Positions 11,563-22,600 of a stretch of DNA of 64,000 nucleotides are shown piece by piece. Below the pieces are notes generated by a model. The model was given only the letters and a program-made list of their open reading frames with translations. It was not told the DNA's origin and made no database searches. Each line of letters begins with the position of its first letter. Positions within the stretch are counted from its first letter, which is position 1. Location: NCBI GenBank assembly GCA_021234155.1, contig JAJEKV010000100.1, positions 1,900,116-1,964,115 on the forward strand, written 5' to 3'. Both the position numbers and the translations under genes were made by a program. This DNA comes from Isoetes taiwanensis (taxonomy: Eukaryota; Streptophyta; Lycopodiopsida; Isoetales; Isoetaceae).

Positions 11563-12776
11563 AGGAAAAGAAAAAGAAAAAGGGAGGACGAAAGGGAAAA
11601 TGAAGGATAAAAACGCACGAGGAAAATGGGAAGAGGAAAAGGGGAAAAGGAAGGGAAAGATGGTATGGGAAAAAGGGGAAGAGAAAAAGGGTGAGGAAAG
11701 GGAAAAAATAGCATGGGAAAAATGAAAAAATAAGGTAAAAGAAAAGGGGAGGGGGGAGAAAAGGGAAGGGAAAAATGGCAACTAGAAAAGGGAAAGAGAG
11801 AAAGGGCAAGAAAAGGAGGAAAGAAGGGAAAATGGAAAAGAGAAAAATGGTGGAGAAACAAGAAAAAAAGGGAAAATAAAAGGGGAAAGAAAAAACGAAA
11901 AAGGAGGCGAAAAGGGGAAAATGAAAGGGAAAAAGAGCACGAGGAAACGGGAGAGGAAAATGGAAAAGAGGAGGAGGGGAGGGGGCACGGGAAAATTTTG
12001 AAAAGGAAAAGGGTGAGGAAAAGAAAAAAAGAAAGGGAAAAAGAGCATGGGAAAGATAAAAGGAAAAATGAAAAAAAAAAGAGGGATAGGAAAATGGGGA
12101 AGAGGGTGGGAAAGGAGAAAAAAGAGCACGTAAAAAAGGAATGGCAAAAGGTATAGGAAAATGAAAATGGAAAGAAAAATAGAAAAGGAAGGGAAAAAAG
12201 GGCACATGAAAAAGGAGAAGGGATGAGAAAGGAAGGCAAAGGAAAAAGGAAAAGGGAGGCAAATGGGCGCGAGGAAAATGGAGAGAAAAATGGGAAAGAG
12301 GAAGGGAAAAATGGAAGAGGCAAAGGGTGAGAAAAGGGAAAGAAAGCAAGGGAAGGACAACATGAAAAATGGAAAAAGAAAAAAGAAAAAGGGGGATAGG
12401 AAAAAAGGGAAAAGGGAAAAAGGGTGAGGAAAGGAGGAAAAGGGGCACGTAAAAAGGGTGGAAAAAAAGATGGAAAAAGGCATGGGAAAAAGGAAATGGA
12501 AAGAGAAAAGGAAAAGGGGAAAAAGGCACCAAAAAAAGGGAAAGGGCAGAGAAAGGATAAAAAAGAAGAAAAAGGAAAAGGGAGATGGAAAGAGGGGAGG
12601 GTAAGGAAAAAGGGTACAAGAAAAAGGGGAGAGAGAAATGGGAAAACGGAGGGTATAGGATAAAGAGGAAGAGGGTGGAAAAAGGAAGCAAAGGGGCACA
12701 TGAAAAAGACGGGAAAAGGAAACAAAAAAAGGGCATGGGAAAAGGGAAAGGAAAGTGAAAAGGAAAAGGAAGAGGA
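11563..12776. repeat. 1.2-kb homopurine tract (GGGAAAA-type), module 1
   Basis: Over 1.2 kb the plus strand is almost only A and G, in words such as gggaaaa, ggaaaag and gaaaaagg, broken every few dozen bases by a short pyrimidine-containing phrase (ggcacgagg, gcatggg, ggcacatg). The minus strand is therefore Phe/Pro/Ser/Leu-coding and stop-free over 449 codons, which is a composition artefact. Long polypurine-polypyrimidine DNA can in principle adopt intramolecular triplex structures. A leader at 11461-11562 ending tttgatctctta precedes it; the second module has the same ending. Confidence 0.9.
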
Positions 12777-12950
12777 ATTGGACCACCTAGATGACATTAC
12801 TTTTGAACAACAGAATGTTTCTAGGTATCTTATATTATGACGTATTGGATGGATCAAGCCCTAATTTCTGAGATCATCTAATTGAAACTGAAGGCCGAGA
12901 TTTATCGCACGACTTCTCACTACCGTGATTAGGCATGATTTGATCTCTTA

Positions 12951-13404
12951 AGGGAAAAGGAAAAGGAAAAGGAAAAGGAAAAGGAAAGGGGAGGAAAGGC
13001 ATGGGTAAAAGGGAAAAGGGAAGGGAAAAAGCGGATGGGACAAAGGGAAAGAGGAAAAGGGCAAAGAAAGGGGAAAAGGGAAGGGAAAAATGGCATGAAA
13101 AAAATGAAAAAAAGAATATAAAATAGAGAGAGAGAAAGGGAAGGGAAAAAGGACAACAGAGAAATGGGAAGAAGGAAAGGGTGGGAAAAAGAAAAAGGGC
13201 AAGGGAAAAGGATGGGAAGAAGGGGACGAACAAAGCGTAGGGGAAAAGGGAAAGGAAAAAAGAAAAAGGGAGATGGAAAGGGGAAAAGGGAACTTGAAAA
13301 AAGGGCACGAGGAAAAGGGAAAAAAGGAAGGGGAAAAGGGCAATAGAAAAAAAGGAGGAGGGAAAGGGTGAAGAAAGAGGAAAAGGGAAGCGAAAAGAAA
13401 GCAT
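12951..13404. repeat. Homopurine tract, module 2
   Basis: A second tract has the same composition and interspersed phrases (gcatggg, ggcacgagg, gggcaag). It starts with six ggaaaa units and follows a leader (12826-12950) that shares atcttatattat, ccctaattt and the terminal tttgatctctta with the leader of module 1. The two modules look like a diverged duplication. No gene is supported on either strand. Confidence 0.88.
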
Positions 13405-13647
13405 AGTTTCCGTCTACACAGGTTCCCAACTTATGCCCAGCAACGCTGGGCACCATTACTAGTATTATTATAAAGATAACATTGAATATCTAGTGATTGA
13501 GGATTGTCTAGATCTAATATTATCTATGAGTTTGATTCCATAAGTGTATTAAATACTCCATTAGATTATTCTTTCAGTTATCTTCTTTGTCACTATCAAC
13601 AAAGGGTGAAGCATTGCTACTACCATTCCCTTCATCTTCTTCATAAT

Positions 13648-13722
13648 TAGCGGGCTTGCCTAACCCTCCCTACAACAATTCGTGTAATTATTTCTGTAAT
13701 TCTAGGTTGTCCACATGCGCGC
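13648..13722 (+). repeat. Dispersed repeat copy A (gcttgcctaacc ... gtccacatg)
   Basis: The phrase ggcttgcctaaccctccctacaacaatt, continuing to a caatt/taattct and gttgtccacatg block, recurs in related form at 30745-30820 and 57390-57465. The three copies share the ttgcctaacc start, a tgcaattctaa-type middle and a tgtccac end. This is probably one end of a short interspersed element whose full extent I could not define. Confidence 0.55.
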
Positions 13723-14798
13723 TACATCATTCAAAAATTCATTCTAGCCGTTTTTGATCCAACGGCTAAAGAAATTAGAAAACTTGTGAAAATTCACTCC
13801 ACTCCAACGACCACTCTGGCGATTGATTTGCCCCATGATATTTGATTTGCAAGCCATAGCCAAAGATCCAAGAAGGATGTAGCAGATTCTGGGAGTACCA
13901 TGCAGGCTGTCTAGTATGCCAAATACGGTGGAGGTGCCTCAGCTCTTAAGGTATGAAATCTCTAACTTAGGATTCAGTTTCTTTCCCTGTATTGCTTTCT
14001 TTGGGAGATTTATACCGGTTATTGGCATATAAAACTAGCCATACCTGCACCCAAGAAGGATCAAATCTTATAATAAAAATTGAAGCTGCATCGGTCCGAT
14101 TGGTTGGAAGATTCAAACAGGAATGTTGCGTCCTGCTTTGCCTTCAAAATTCCTTACACGCTAGGTATGCATAACTAGAGATATGAGTAAAATTTTATAG
14201 GCTTGGACTGCAATCTTTGCATGTATGTTGCCATATACTTTGATGCTTTTCATGCATGTAACTTTAATATGGAGGTTTTTGTTAATTTCTAAAGTTCAAG
14301 TTCATGGCATGCATGAGGTCTTTAAAGGGCTGGTGAAATTCACTTCTTCAATCTGTCAGTGCTCAGCTGGTTGGGATGCCCTGAACTGAAGATGAGCTTG
14401 CCAATGGGCAGGACGGTGTGAATTATAATGGCAATTCAATGAGGACTTCAAATTTCGAGAAAACAGTTGCTGCATCAGTTCCGTCATATGTTTTATTTCT
14501 CTGCCAAGAGGCAAACAAATAAAGAGGGGATAGAGACAAGGGAGCTATGATCTGGTTTTGAAGGGGCGTGGAATGGCACATATTATCCCATCGATACGAG
14601 CCTTCGGATCGGCATTCTCGAATGGGCGAGCATGCATCTCTTGCATGCATGTATTGCATGCATTTTCTGTGGCTCTGGTTCATTTGGGATCACTATTGCT
14701 TGCAGCTTCTTCATCGACTTCTCATCGGCGCTTTCTCCTCTCTCAGCAGTTCCCTTGACTCCCACCCATCCTCCCTTAATGTGTATATTAATGTAAAT

Positions 14799-14894
14799 GT
14801 TGTTTTTGTTGCGTGGCACGCATGACCAACCCCTCGCTTTTTCGAGGTTGTTTTTTGTCGCGTGGCATGCGTGACCAGCCCCTCGCTTTTCGAG
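14799..14894. repeat. 48-bp tandem duplication
   Basis: Two adjacent 48-bp units (14799-14846 and 14847-14894) each run from gttgttttt through gcgtggca and gtgacca/atgacca to ccctcgctttttcgag. They differ at a handful of positions. Confidence 0.85.
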
Positions 14895-15032
14895 GTTGTT
14901 GTTTTCTTATCTTTGTCTTCTAGTTTGTTGATGTGTAGGTACAGCGGGATGCGCGACTCCGTCTTCTTCAGGCTTCGGGGGTTTCTTTGTGGGAGCGTTT
15001 GTTTTGCAGCCTTACGTTGTGTTCAAGCCCCT

Positions 15033-15113
15033 TGCAGAGGGCTTATCACTAGGGTTTTTCCTCGAAAACCCGAAAGGACGAGGTTTTTTAATCCCGGTGA
15101 TAAGCTCTCTGCA
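15033..15113. repeat. 81-bp imperfect inverted repeat
   Basis: The left arm tgcagagggcttatcac at 15033 pairs with the right arm ending gtgataagctctctgca at 15113. The arms are about 32-35 bp with a 14-base loop containing aaaacccgaaagga. It may be the end of a small foldback element or a chance hairpin; no transcript evidence is visible. Confidence 0.65.
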
Positions 15114-16199
15114 GGTACACTTAACCAACATCTGTAGAATTTTTTTGGGGTCCAGATGATATAACTGGATATTCCCTGTGTTTTTTAATTGTGGGTAGCT
15201 TGCAAATATGCAGCTACCCCCTCTCAACCATTGTAGAATTCCGCTGAGATGAATGAAAAGCCTAGTATACTTATTTTTTTAAGAATGGAATGACAAAGAG
15301 TTTCGAGACTTTGCAAATATCGTCATATGAAGATCCTTTCAAGGGGGGACCAGAAAATTTCAAGTTCCCAGCCCTTTTCCCATTTCTCCATATGTCAATA
15401 TGCTGATTTTATTCATTTCTTGAAGATCTTGTTTCTTATGCAAACATACACTAGTACCAGGTATGTTCTGTTTTAATTGTTCCACAATTATTTCTAGCTT
15501 GAGTCATGTCTGTTAGAACTCGTGGAGGCATTGGTACTATTTGGATGAAGCATAACAAGTAGCAACTATGGAAGTGCCTGGACCCTTAGGCAGAAATCAT
15601 GTCTATATCTCCTGCAGAATTGTAAAAGGAAAAACTAATTTGCAGTTTAGCAGACATATTCAATCCTATATAATTTCAAATGAACTGCATGTAATTGTTG
15701 CCTTATATAACTATTTGGTTCAAATTTTTTATTATGTTGGAAGCTTGCCGGCAGAAGCTAATCAAGCATTTGTCATGATTACATGACCAGTTGTGCATAC
15801 CTGGGTTGGCAAATGCAAAGGGAGAACAGTGTGAAAATGTGCTTGATCTGTACTAAGACTGCAATTGTTTGGGACTAAAAGCATAGCAACAACAGCCAAA
15901 TATGACAAAGTTTTGATTTTCCTTCTAATGTATTACTTTCAAGGCAGACACTAAGGTCCATATTAGTTAGCAGATCAAATCTGGGGTTCTATACTATTAT
16001 TGTGGAAATCAACAGGTTAGCCTTCTATCTCAACATAACAGGCAAAGTGGCACAATCTTATTATGTCAAATCCTATAGTTCAAATCAGTGCAACCAGCCT
16101 TCTATGTGTACAAAGCCAACATCATTGAACTGGGGTTTGATGGTTCTTCAACCTGCAAACTAATGAAGTTGTTGGAGATCCCTAGTTCTAACAGTTCAT

Positions 16200-16345
16200 A
16201 TGGTAATATTGCAGTTTGTCAGATTACAACCAGACGGTAACCTTGTTGTTTATAAATTGAACAAGGACTCCATGGTCTGGGATGTGTCCAAAATGTTTGA
16301 AGATCCATGCCAGCTTCCTATGGCATGTGATCCATATGGGCTTGA
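16200..16345 (+). pseudogene. S-domain (G-type lectin) receptor kinase exon fragment
   Basis: After an acceptor-like atattgcag the frame reads FVRLQPDGNLVVYKL, then VWDVSKMFEDPC and MACDPYGLES. This order (a hydrophobic RLDxDGNLR-type strand, a W..V core, DPC and CGPYG) is characteristic of the S-locus glycoprotein region of G-type lectin receptor-like kinases, where the Cys residues belong to the EGF-like module. The expected Cys before GPYG is shifted (ACDPYG). No lectin, transmembrane or kinase domain follows in a usable frame. I read it as an isolated, decayed exon. Confidence 0.6.
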
Positions 16346-16349
16346 ATCA

Positions 16350-18750
16350 GATATTTTGTTGCTAATATGCTTATTGATATGTATTGCAAATCTGGAAGCC
16401 TGCAAGACATGCACAACTTGCCGAACAAAAATGCAGTTGCATATGCTGCACTAATGCAGACTATGTTCGGTGTGGAAGTAATATTTTTTTCGTGGAGCTT
16501 GTTGAGACGAAAAAGGGCATAATGAGAAAGCAACAACTCTGAGCATATTGAAAGCTTTTGGCAATAGAGGCCTTATAGATGAAGACTGGCTGTATTTTGA
16601 ATCTATGGAGATGATCTATGGAGATGAATCCTGCATGTTTTTCTACTGGATCGCCAATAAATAGCAACTCTTATGTTTGCATATTTCTTGTATGTTATTT
16701 CCGTCAATAATATATAGTTTACAAGCAATGTCATTATCCTTTTAAAGTGATACTATTTCTAATCTATGATAGGCAATCGGGGCAGCAATCTTGTTCAGAG
16801 GAGTGAAGATAGAAACAATGTTGAAGTAATCTCTCATTGGACACCTATAAAGGTATGTAGATATGTTGTACTTCCGAGTTTTAATCCCTAAGTATTGTCT
16901 TTCTCTCTGTGTTTGTCAAATCTGTTATATTAGGACGTAAATTCGAACGGGGCAGAGGCGTATGTGGAAAATGATCCTATGCAAATAGGTACGATTAATT
17001 TTATATACCACAATCTGATGTTTGCATACGTGGAGATTCATTACTAGTTCCTTGCTACACATACCTAGGCGTGCAACCATCTCCAAGATGCAACCTTATA
17101 ACGCGGTTGATAGGAGCCTCCGTAGATCCCATTGGTTCAACTTTGGAGGTCGACAATAGTGAGGAAACTAGCAAGCAAAAGGTGAAAGAGCCTTACATTT
17201 TGCATATTTGTTTCTCTTCTTTATTGTCGACTTCCGAGGACATTTATACTAACGAAACACTGCTTCAACGTGCAAAATTGATGGACGATTCTGAACCTTC
17301 CAAGTCATCCAGGTGCCGAATCCTTTGAAGTTATTGAAAAGTTGCAAATCAGCAAAGGAGTTCGTCTTGTTGTACAATGTCAACATTGCAATCGCTCAAC
17401 GTTTACACTCACAACTTTATGGCGATGTTGAAGAACAGACTTACAAGCAGAATATGGTGGAGAAGTCTCTTGGTTGATGGGGATTCATTATGGTTCCCGT
17501 AGAATGTCTGATGTTGGAGAATGGGAGCATCTTTTTTTTGGGAGATCTAGTATATATACATGTACAATTTTATTAGAATTTAGGACACCTCCGAGATTTC
17601 TACATGAGGAATATGAAATGTAGACTCAACAAATAAATTAGAGGAGTTGCATCCTCAAGATTCAGAAAGCCTAGAGCTTTGTCTGCAAAGCAATGAACCA
17701 AGCTAACGATTATTTTTTGTTCTTATAGCTAAGAAAGGTTCCAACATGTTTTGAATTGAAGCATCATATCATAATCAGGTGCTTAAGTTGTTTTTTGAAA
17801 CTTAATATAGTACAATCAGGTGCTTGAGTTGTTTAACTTAGTATATAGTACTATTGTTGTCATGTGTATCACATTTTGGTTATTTTCTCTATATTGCCAA
17901 TTGGTATGTGGTGTAACAATGAAGTCAATCTGACATTTGAGCATTCATCCTAAACGTCTAGGAGACAGCTTCCACTTGCACCACTTCTGTGACAAATAAA
18001 TAAAAAATTTGACACTTCAACCCTCCTACCGTGGTATTCTCCCCATGTTTCCTCCAACCTTGGCCATCTACTTTGATCTCAACAGTCTTGAAAGGACTAT
18101 TAGAGGTCAGAGAGGTCAGGGCAAGTCGAGATAAAGGGCGACCCTCCACTCGTAGCACACTAGGAGTAGCAAAGGGCGACCCCTCGTAGCACACTAGGAG
18201 TAGCTTTTTCCGGGTGATTTTTTCCAGCAAGGACGTGTGGCATATGTATGTCATAGTTTTTTTCTTTGAGTTCTAGCTATTGACTCCTACTCAACGAAAG
18301 ACCTTGCCATTCTTAGACACTCACACACTTGGGTTTATCTTTTCGTGGGACAATTTTTTGTGCTATTGTGTGCACTCTTTGCAGAGCACATTTCTTCCCA
18401 ATGGCCCAATGGTCCAGACTCAGGCTTTTCATTTGCTATTGGGCTTTCTATTTCTTTTTTATTGATTTTTGGGTTGCCCCTAGGGGGGCAAACCCTTGTT
18501 TATGTGGGTTTGTAGCATATCCTAGGTATATGCTAGAATATACCTAGGATATACTGCTGACTGCTAAAAACCCCTTGCTCCCTGTAAATTGGCGGTCTCG
18601 TGCGTTCTGAATGGAGGATGTTGCAACCGGGTAACGGGCAGGGCAGGGCATGAATCGTGCTTGATAACAGACTACTCCTATGCCGTTTTGCAAATGTTGT
18701 GGAGTCTGGAGCTTAGATGATAGAAATTGTTCCATCCGAAGAGGTTAAAA
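16350..18750. other. Unassigned DNA between gene fragments
   Basis: Several short stretches end in donor-like sequences (tataaaggtatgt at 16848, catccaggtgcc near 17310), and an open frame at 17071-17328 ends with LMDDSEPSKSSR. I could not assign any to a family. A minus-strand frame at 17958-18254 contains a WRKHGEN phrase reminiscent of WRKY factors but lacks the zinc-binding spacing. A 15-bp-arm palindrome around cctaggtatatgctagaatatacctagg lies at about 18512-18553. Confidence 0.35.
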
Positions 18751-18779
18751 AGCAAAGCTTTGGAATGGAGATATAGCTG

Positions 18780-19052
18780 TGATGCAGTCATGTGAGGAGT
18801 GTGCAGAAGATACGTTGGATTATCCAGTCGCCTGTGTTCGCCTGTCTTCATATGGTGGTAGCAATCGGTCGTGGGCAAGCAGGACTTCAAGATTTGTGAG
18901 GACTAAATCTAGCGCAGAGCATGCACTGCAAGGTCTTCGATTCATCAGCAAAACTGCAGACCAAAAAGGCCAGTGGCAAGCCGTTGCTGATCGATTTCAC
19001 AAATTGTCTGTTAATGGACTCCTTAAACGTGAAGATTTTGTACTTTGCATTG
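18780..19052 (+). pseudogene. Respiratory burst oxidase (Rboh) N-terminal exon fragment
   Basis: The frame contains RFVRTKSSAEHALQGLRFIS, then WQAVADRFHKLSVNGLL and FVLCIG. This matches the NADPH_Ox region of plant Rboh proteins, where an RTKSxAxxALxGLxFI helix precedes W..V..RF..L...G.L....F..CIG, just upstream of the EF-hand part. A donor-like attg|gtttgt follows at 19053. The next expected Rboh exon (a DSKEFALELFDAL-type block) is not found downstream, nor are the transmembrane or FAD/NADPH parts. It is an orphan exon, presumably captured or left by decay. Confidence 0.75.
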
Positions 19053-19450
19053 GTTTGTTACTTCGTTTGACCAGTTAATTCTTGGTGTGAAGTTCGAGTA
19101 GTAAACATGCAAATGTCTTGTTGGGTTTGTGCAGTATCAATGGGTTTGTTGCTGGCGTGATTGTCTTACCATTGGGAACTCGGTTTGCTATTGCAGGAGA
19201 TTCTCAAATACAGCTCCGCTAGATCCCAAGCCAGGAGTATTGTGTCTTATGGATAGCCACAGTGGAGTCCTCTGTGTATAGTCAGTTATATCCATATGAA
19301 TGTCCTAACAATTATAACTCTGAATTATTCGCCATGTGAAGATTACAGACAGGTATATTTGTATGCACTCACATTTGAACAATTGTTTTAGATTAATACA
19401 ACATGAATGCAATGGATCTTTCTCCAAACAATGTTTATAGTTTTTTGCAG

Positions 19451-19632
19451 GCCTAATAACAGAGACTACACACTATTACAGATGTGGAGATCCTAGCATA
19501 AGGGCCCTGAAGTGGAATCATCAGGTTCACTATGTTCATGTTTCAGCCAATGATGAAGCAAGTTCACTGCATGTGGACATTAGCCATCCAGGCCGCTTAA
19601 TACCATCTGCACTCTGCGGCATTTTCTTTGCG
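19451..19632 (+). pseudogene. GH51 alpha-L-arabinofuranosidase exon fragment
   Basis: The segment is bounded by an acceptor (ttttttgcag) and a donor (gcg|gtatgt). In its open frame the end reads SSLHVDISHPGRLIPSALCG then IFFA. Plant GH51 arabinofuranosidases have a VDAS...GRPIPxTLFGIFFEEINHAG block at the start of the catalytic barrel, so this exon end fits that position. About 310 bases downstream, after another ttgcag, FKGINRG followed by a stop could be the decayed continuation. No further GH51 catalytic segment is recognised, so it is a fragment. Confidence 0.6.
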
Positions 19633-19639
19633 GTATGTT

Positions 19640-22600
19640 TCCTTCTTCATACTCTTTTTCTAGGATTTTTGAGTGATTCTCATAGAATTGACGGACTAAT
19701 ATTGTAAATATTGCAAAATGATCAGTATTAGTTTATGGATTTGAAAATGTACTGCCATCATCTGGTTAGCTGTCAGTGTTATCTGATGTGGCATGACAAT
19801 TTCTCTTGGCAGATGACACAGACTTAGTAAATTACGGTTATGCAATTCTGATGGTAATAGTGCACACTCTGACTATGTGACTATGCATCAATAATTGTTT
19901 TTGCTCCCTCTACCAGCATTTCTATCTTGATCTTGCAGTTCAAAGGCATTAATAGAGGGCTATAAAGTAGTGGTGCATCTGCAGTATCTCTTTACGATTC
20001 AAAGTATGGGGATGGAATACTACATTCAAGGTATAAGAATCAATTTTCTTTTTTTGCCATTCTCCAGTTGAAATTAAGTTTGTGCATCTGAGTAGGACCT
20101 TGGGCATTATTAAAATAGATGAATTCTTGGGGACTCTTACAAGCTTCTGTGCTTTAGAGACTGCCAGATGAACTTTCTTTTCTCATCAGGCATTGTGTTA
20201 ATTTCTTCATTTGCTATGATACACGCTTGACTTCACCCCAAACTGCAGGGATAAAGAGTATAGCCAATATGGTGAAAAGATAGTGCAGTTTCTGCAGATC
20301 CACAGACGTGTTCACAGAGATCAATACACGTTAATTTCCCCAGCACTATGCAGGAAGGAGCATCTCAAGCTTTCAAGGCACTTGCATGCATATATTTTGG
20401 TGATGCAAAGTGGTATTGCCAGTGGTTGTGAGCAAACATTTTCACTCAGTTTTAAAACTTAAGTCTTCCACATCAGGGTTTATCTTTCAGGAATGGCGAA
20501 CTGGGCTTGCAGGTAAGGTAAACCGAGGTTTTGTAGTTTGTTCCGGTTTTGTTTCTTGCAAGAAGCGAAGGTTTTGTAATTGCATGCAGGCTGGGGTGTT
20601 GCAATGCTTGAGCTTCTCTGCTGAGGCCCGTTTTCTTCATGCGGACTGTTCAACGCATTTTCCACTTATTCAGGCAAGGGCTTCTCTCGGCAATGGCGAG
20701 TCAGGAGGTTCCAAGAGATGTTATAAGAGTACCGTCTCACCATGAGTAGGCACTCAAAATGATTGTCCCAATTAACTTTCTAATTGTGAAGATAGAAAAA
20801 AGCCATAGATGGAGTGGAATATAGACCTGGACTGCCTCATCTGATAGTAGGGAGCATAAAATATTAATGTGCAATAGTTTCTCATATTGATAACCTAGTT
20901 TACTTTTGGTCAGTTTTGTTAGCTCTAAACTTTAAACTTGATCTCTCGTTCAACTTTCTGGCTCCGGGGCAAGGGCAGGCTTCAATCTGTAGCTTCAAGT
21001 TACAATCAAACTCATGCGAGCATAATGTTGCAGGATCTGCTTATGGGCTTCAATTGTCTGTGCAACTTGCTGCCTATTTACAGCCCTGATTAACTCTTGC
21101 GAAGCCTCCTAATGGACCACTGCCTTATGCAGCTTCAGAGATCCTTTTCCTTAACCAGGTAGAGCAATTTTTGCTCAAGAATTTAGATGCAGTTGTACTT
21201 CTTAAATAAGTGACGTGGCAGTTTGGATAAGATGAAGGTGGCAAGTTTTAAAGGTTTGGATAATATATGGCTTTATTTGTTGAGAACCATGCTTGAAATA
21301 GGCTATCTCCATATTCAGGACTTAATATGTAGGTTGTATGTGACCAATTAGACTGAGCATATTTGTGCATTGGAAGCGCAGTAGTTTTAGCAAGGCATTA
21401 GATTGACATCTGCTTGGGAAAGAAGTAGTTTGCATGCCGACGTTCTCCATTGAAGGGATTGGAGAATGCTCAATGCAGCCTAATGTCTGTTGTCAGCGGC
21501 TTCATTGGTGGAATTATCGTAGGCCAGTTTTTCAGATTATTTGCGTAAATTGTCTATGAAACAGGGGCAGCTATGGACGGTGCAATCTCTGTATTTTGGA
21601 AGTGCAAATCCAGTTTTCTCTGGCGGAGCTATGGTAACTGGAACAGATTTGCTTTGGGAAAGTCGGTTTTGTTCCCTCGAGCACTTGGCTCATTTTGTAG
21701 CTATGGAATTTCCTTTCCTCGATTCCTTTTGTTGCTCAAGTTCCAGAATATTTTGATGTAGCTGCTTTGAACAACCTTTTTTCTTGACCTTGACGCAGCT
21801 GGACACTGCATATAAAAGGTATTGTCACTTTGTTTTACAAATTGTGCTATTTTTTACGCAGATTGATACTGCCCTATGGATTAAGTATTTGTATCTCACA
21901 TGGGCATGAACGGCCTGCCATTTCCAACTGTGGCTTGAATTTCTAGAAGCCAATTTCAGTCTCTCGGAACTATATATCCATACTCATCAATATGAGTATG
22001 CAGATTGATACTTCATCATCTGCAGTGAGTCTGGAGAATCCGCTGAAGCAAGCAAGGATTGGGCCTTCTACGGAAAAATAGTGGACCTAAGATTGAGTTT
22101 GCACTTCCAGGAGAAAGGAATCTTAGCTTGGGTTTGTGCTTGCAAGCAACGGGAATTTGTGCTAAGATCGTCACCAATTTATGCAGATTGTAGTGTCATA
22201 AATAGTTCGCGATTCATCTGGCCTATAGAACATGCATGTTAGTGAATGTCTGCAGTTATATTTGTTTCTGGCAACATACAGTGGCACTACGATCAGGCTT
22301 TTCTTATCCCAGAACAGCAATTCAAAGGTATTTTCCAAGCATGAATTTTAACGTCGTTCTAAGAAGAAAGTAAAATTAGGATTTACTTTGCAGGTCCCTT
22401 TCTCTGAAGATGACAGAACTGATCGTCATGCTAGCTTATATGCTACAGCAACGGTAAAGATTCTGAACCAACATCATAAAAAGTATTAACGCACTGTTAA
22501 ACTAGAATTTTAGGCAATATATTCTTGGGCAATATATTCTTGGGCCCTGCTAAGAACCAGTGTTGCAGTGTTATGAAGACAAGTAATATGAATAATCCTT

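Larger units (their letters stand above)
13405..16190. other. Intergenic DNA without a supported gene
   Basis: Apart from the small repeats listed separately I see no convincing exon. Around 13880-13940 a short phrase (reading YAKYGGGASALK after a stop, followed by AAGGTATGAA that resembles a splice donor) could be a remnant exon, but I could not assign it. An 8-bp perfect stem (tgcccagc/gctgggca) lies at 13433-13451. Confidence 0.4.

Noticed and set aside
11508-12857. 449-codon minus-strand ORF rich in Phe, Pro, Ser and Leu, plus overlapping 392- and 334-codon ORFs
   Set aside because: They arise because the plus strand is almost pure A/G; the opposite strand then lacks stops in all frames. 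Composition alone explains them, and no domain is present.
14558-14825. Signal-peptide-like frames upstream of the S-domain fragment
   Set aside because: The hydrophobic stretch is short, two frames compete, and no lectin domain follows, so a link to the fragment at 16200 is unsupported.
17958-18254. Minus-strand ORF with WRKHGEN, resembling a WRKY heptad
   Set aside because: The residues after it lack the C-x4-5-C and H-x-H zinc ligands and the conserved beta strands, and the heptad itself deviates at two places.
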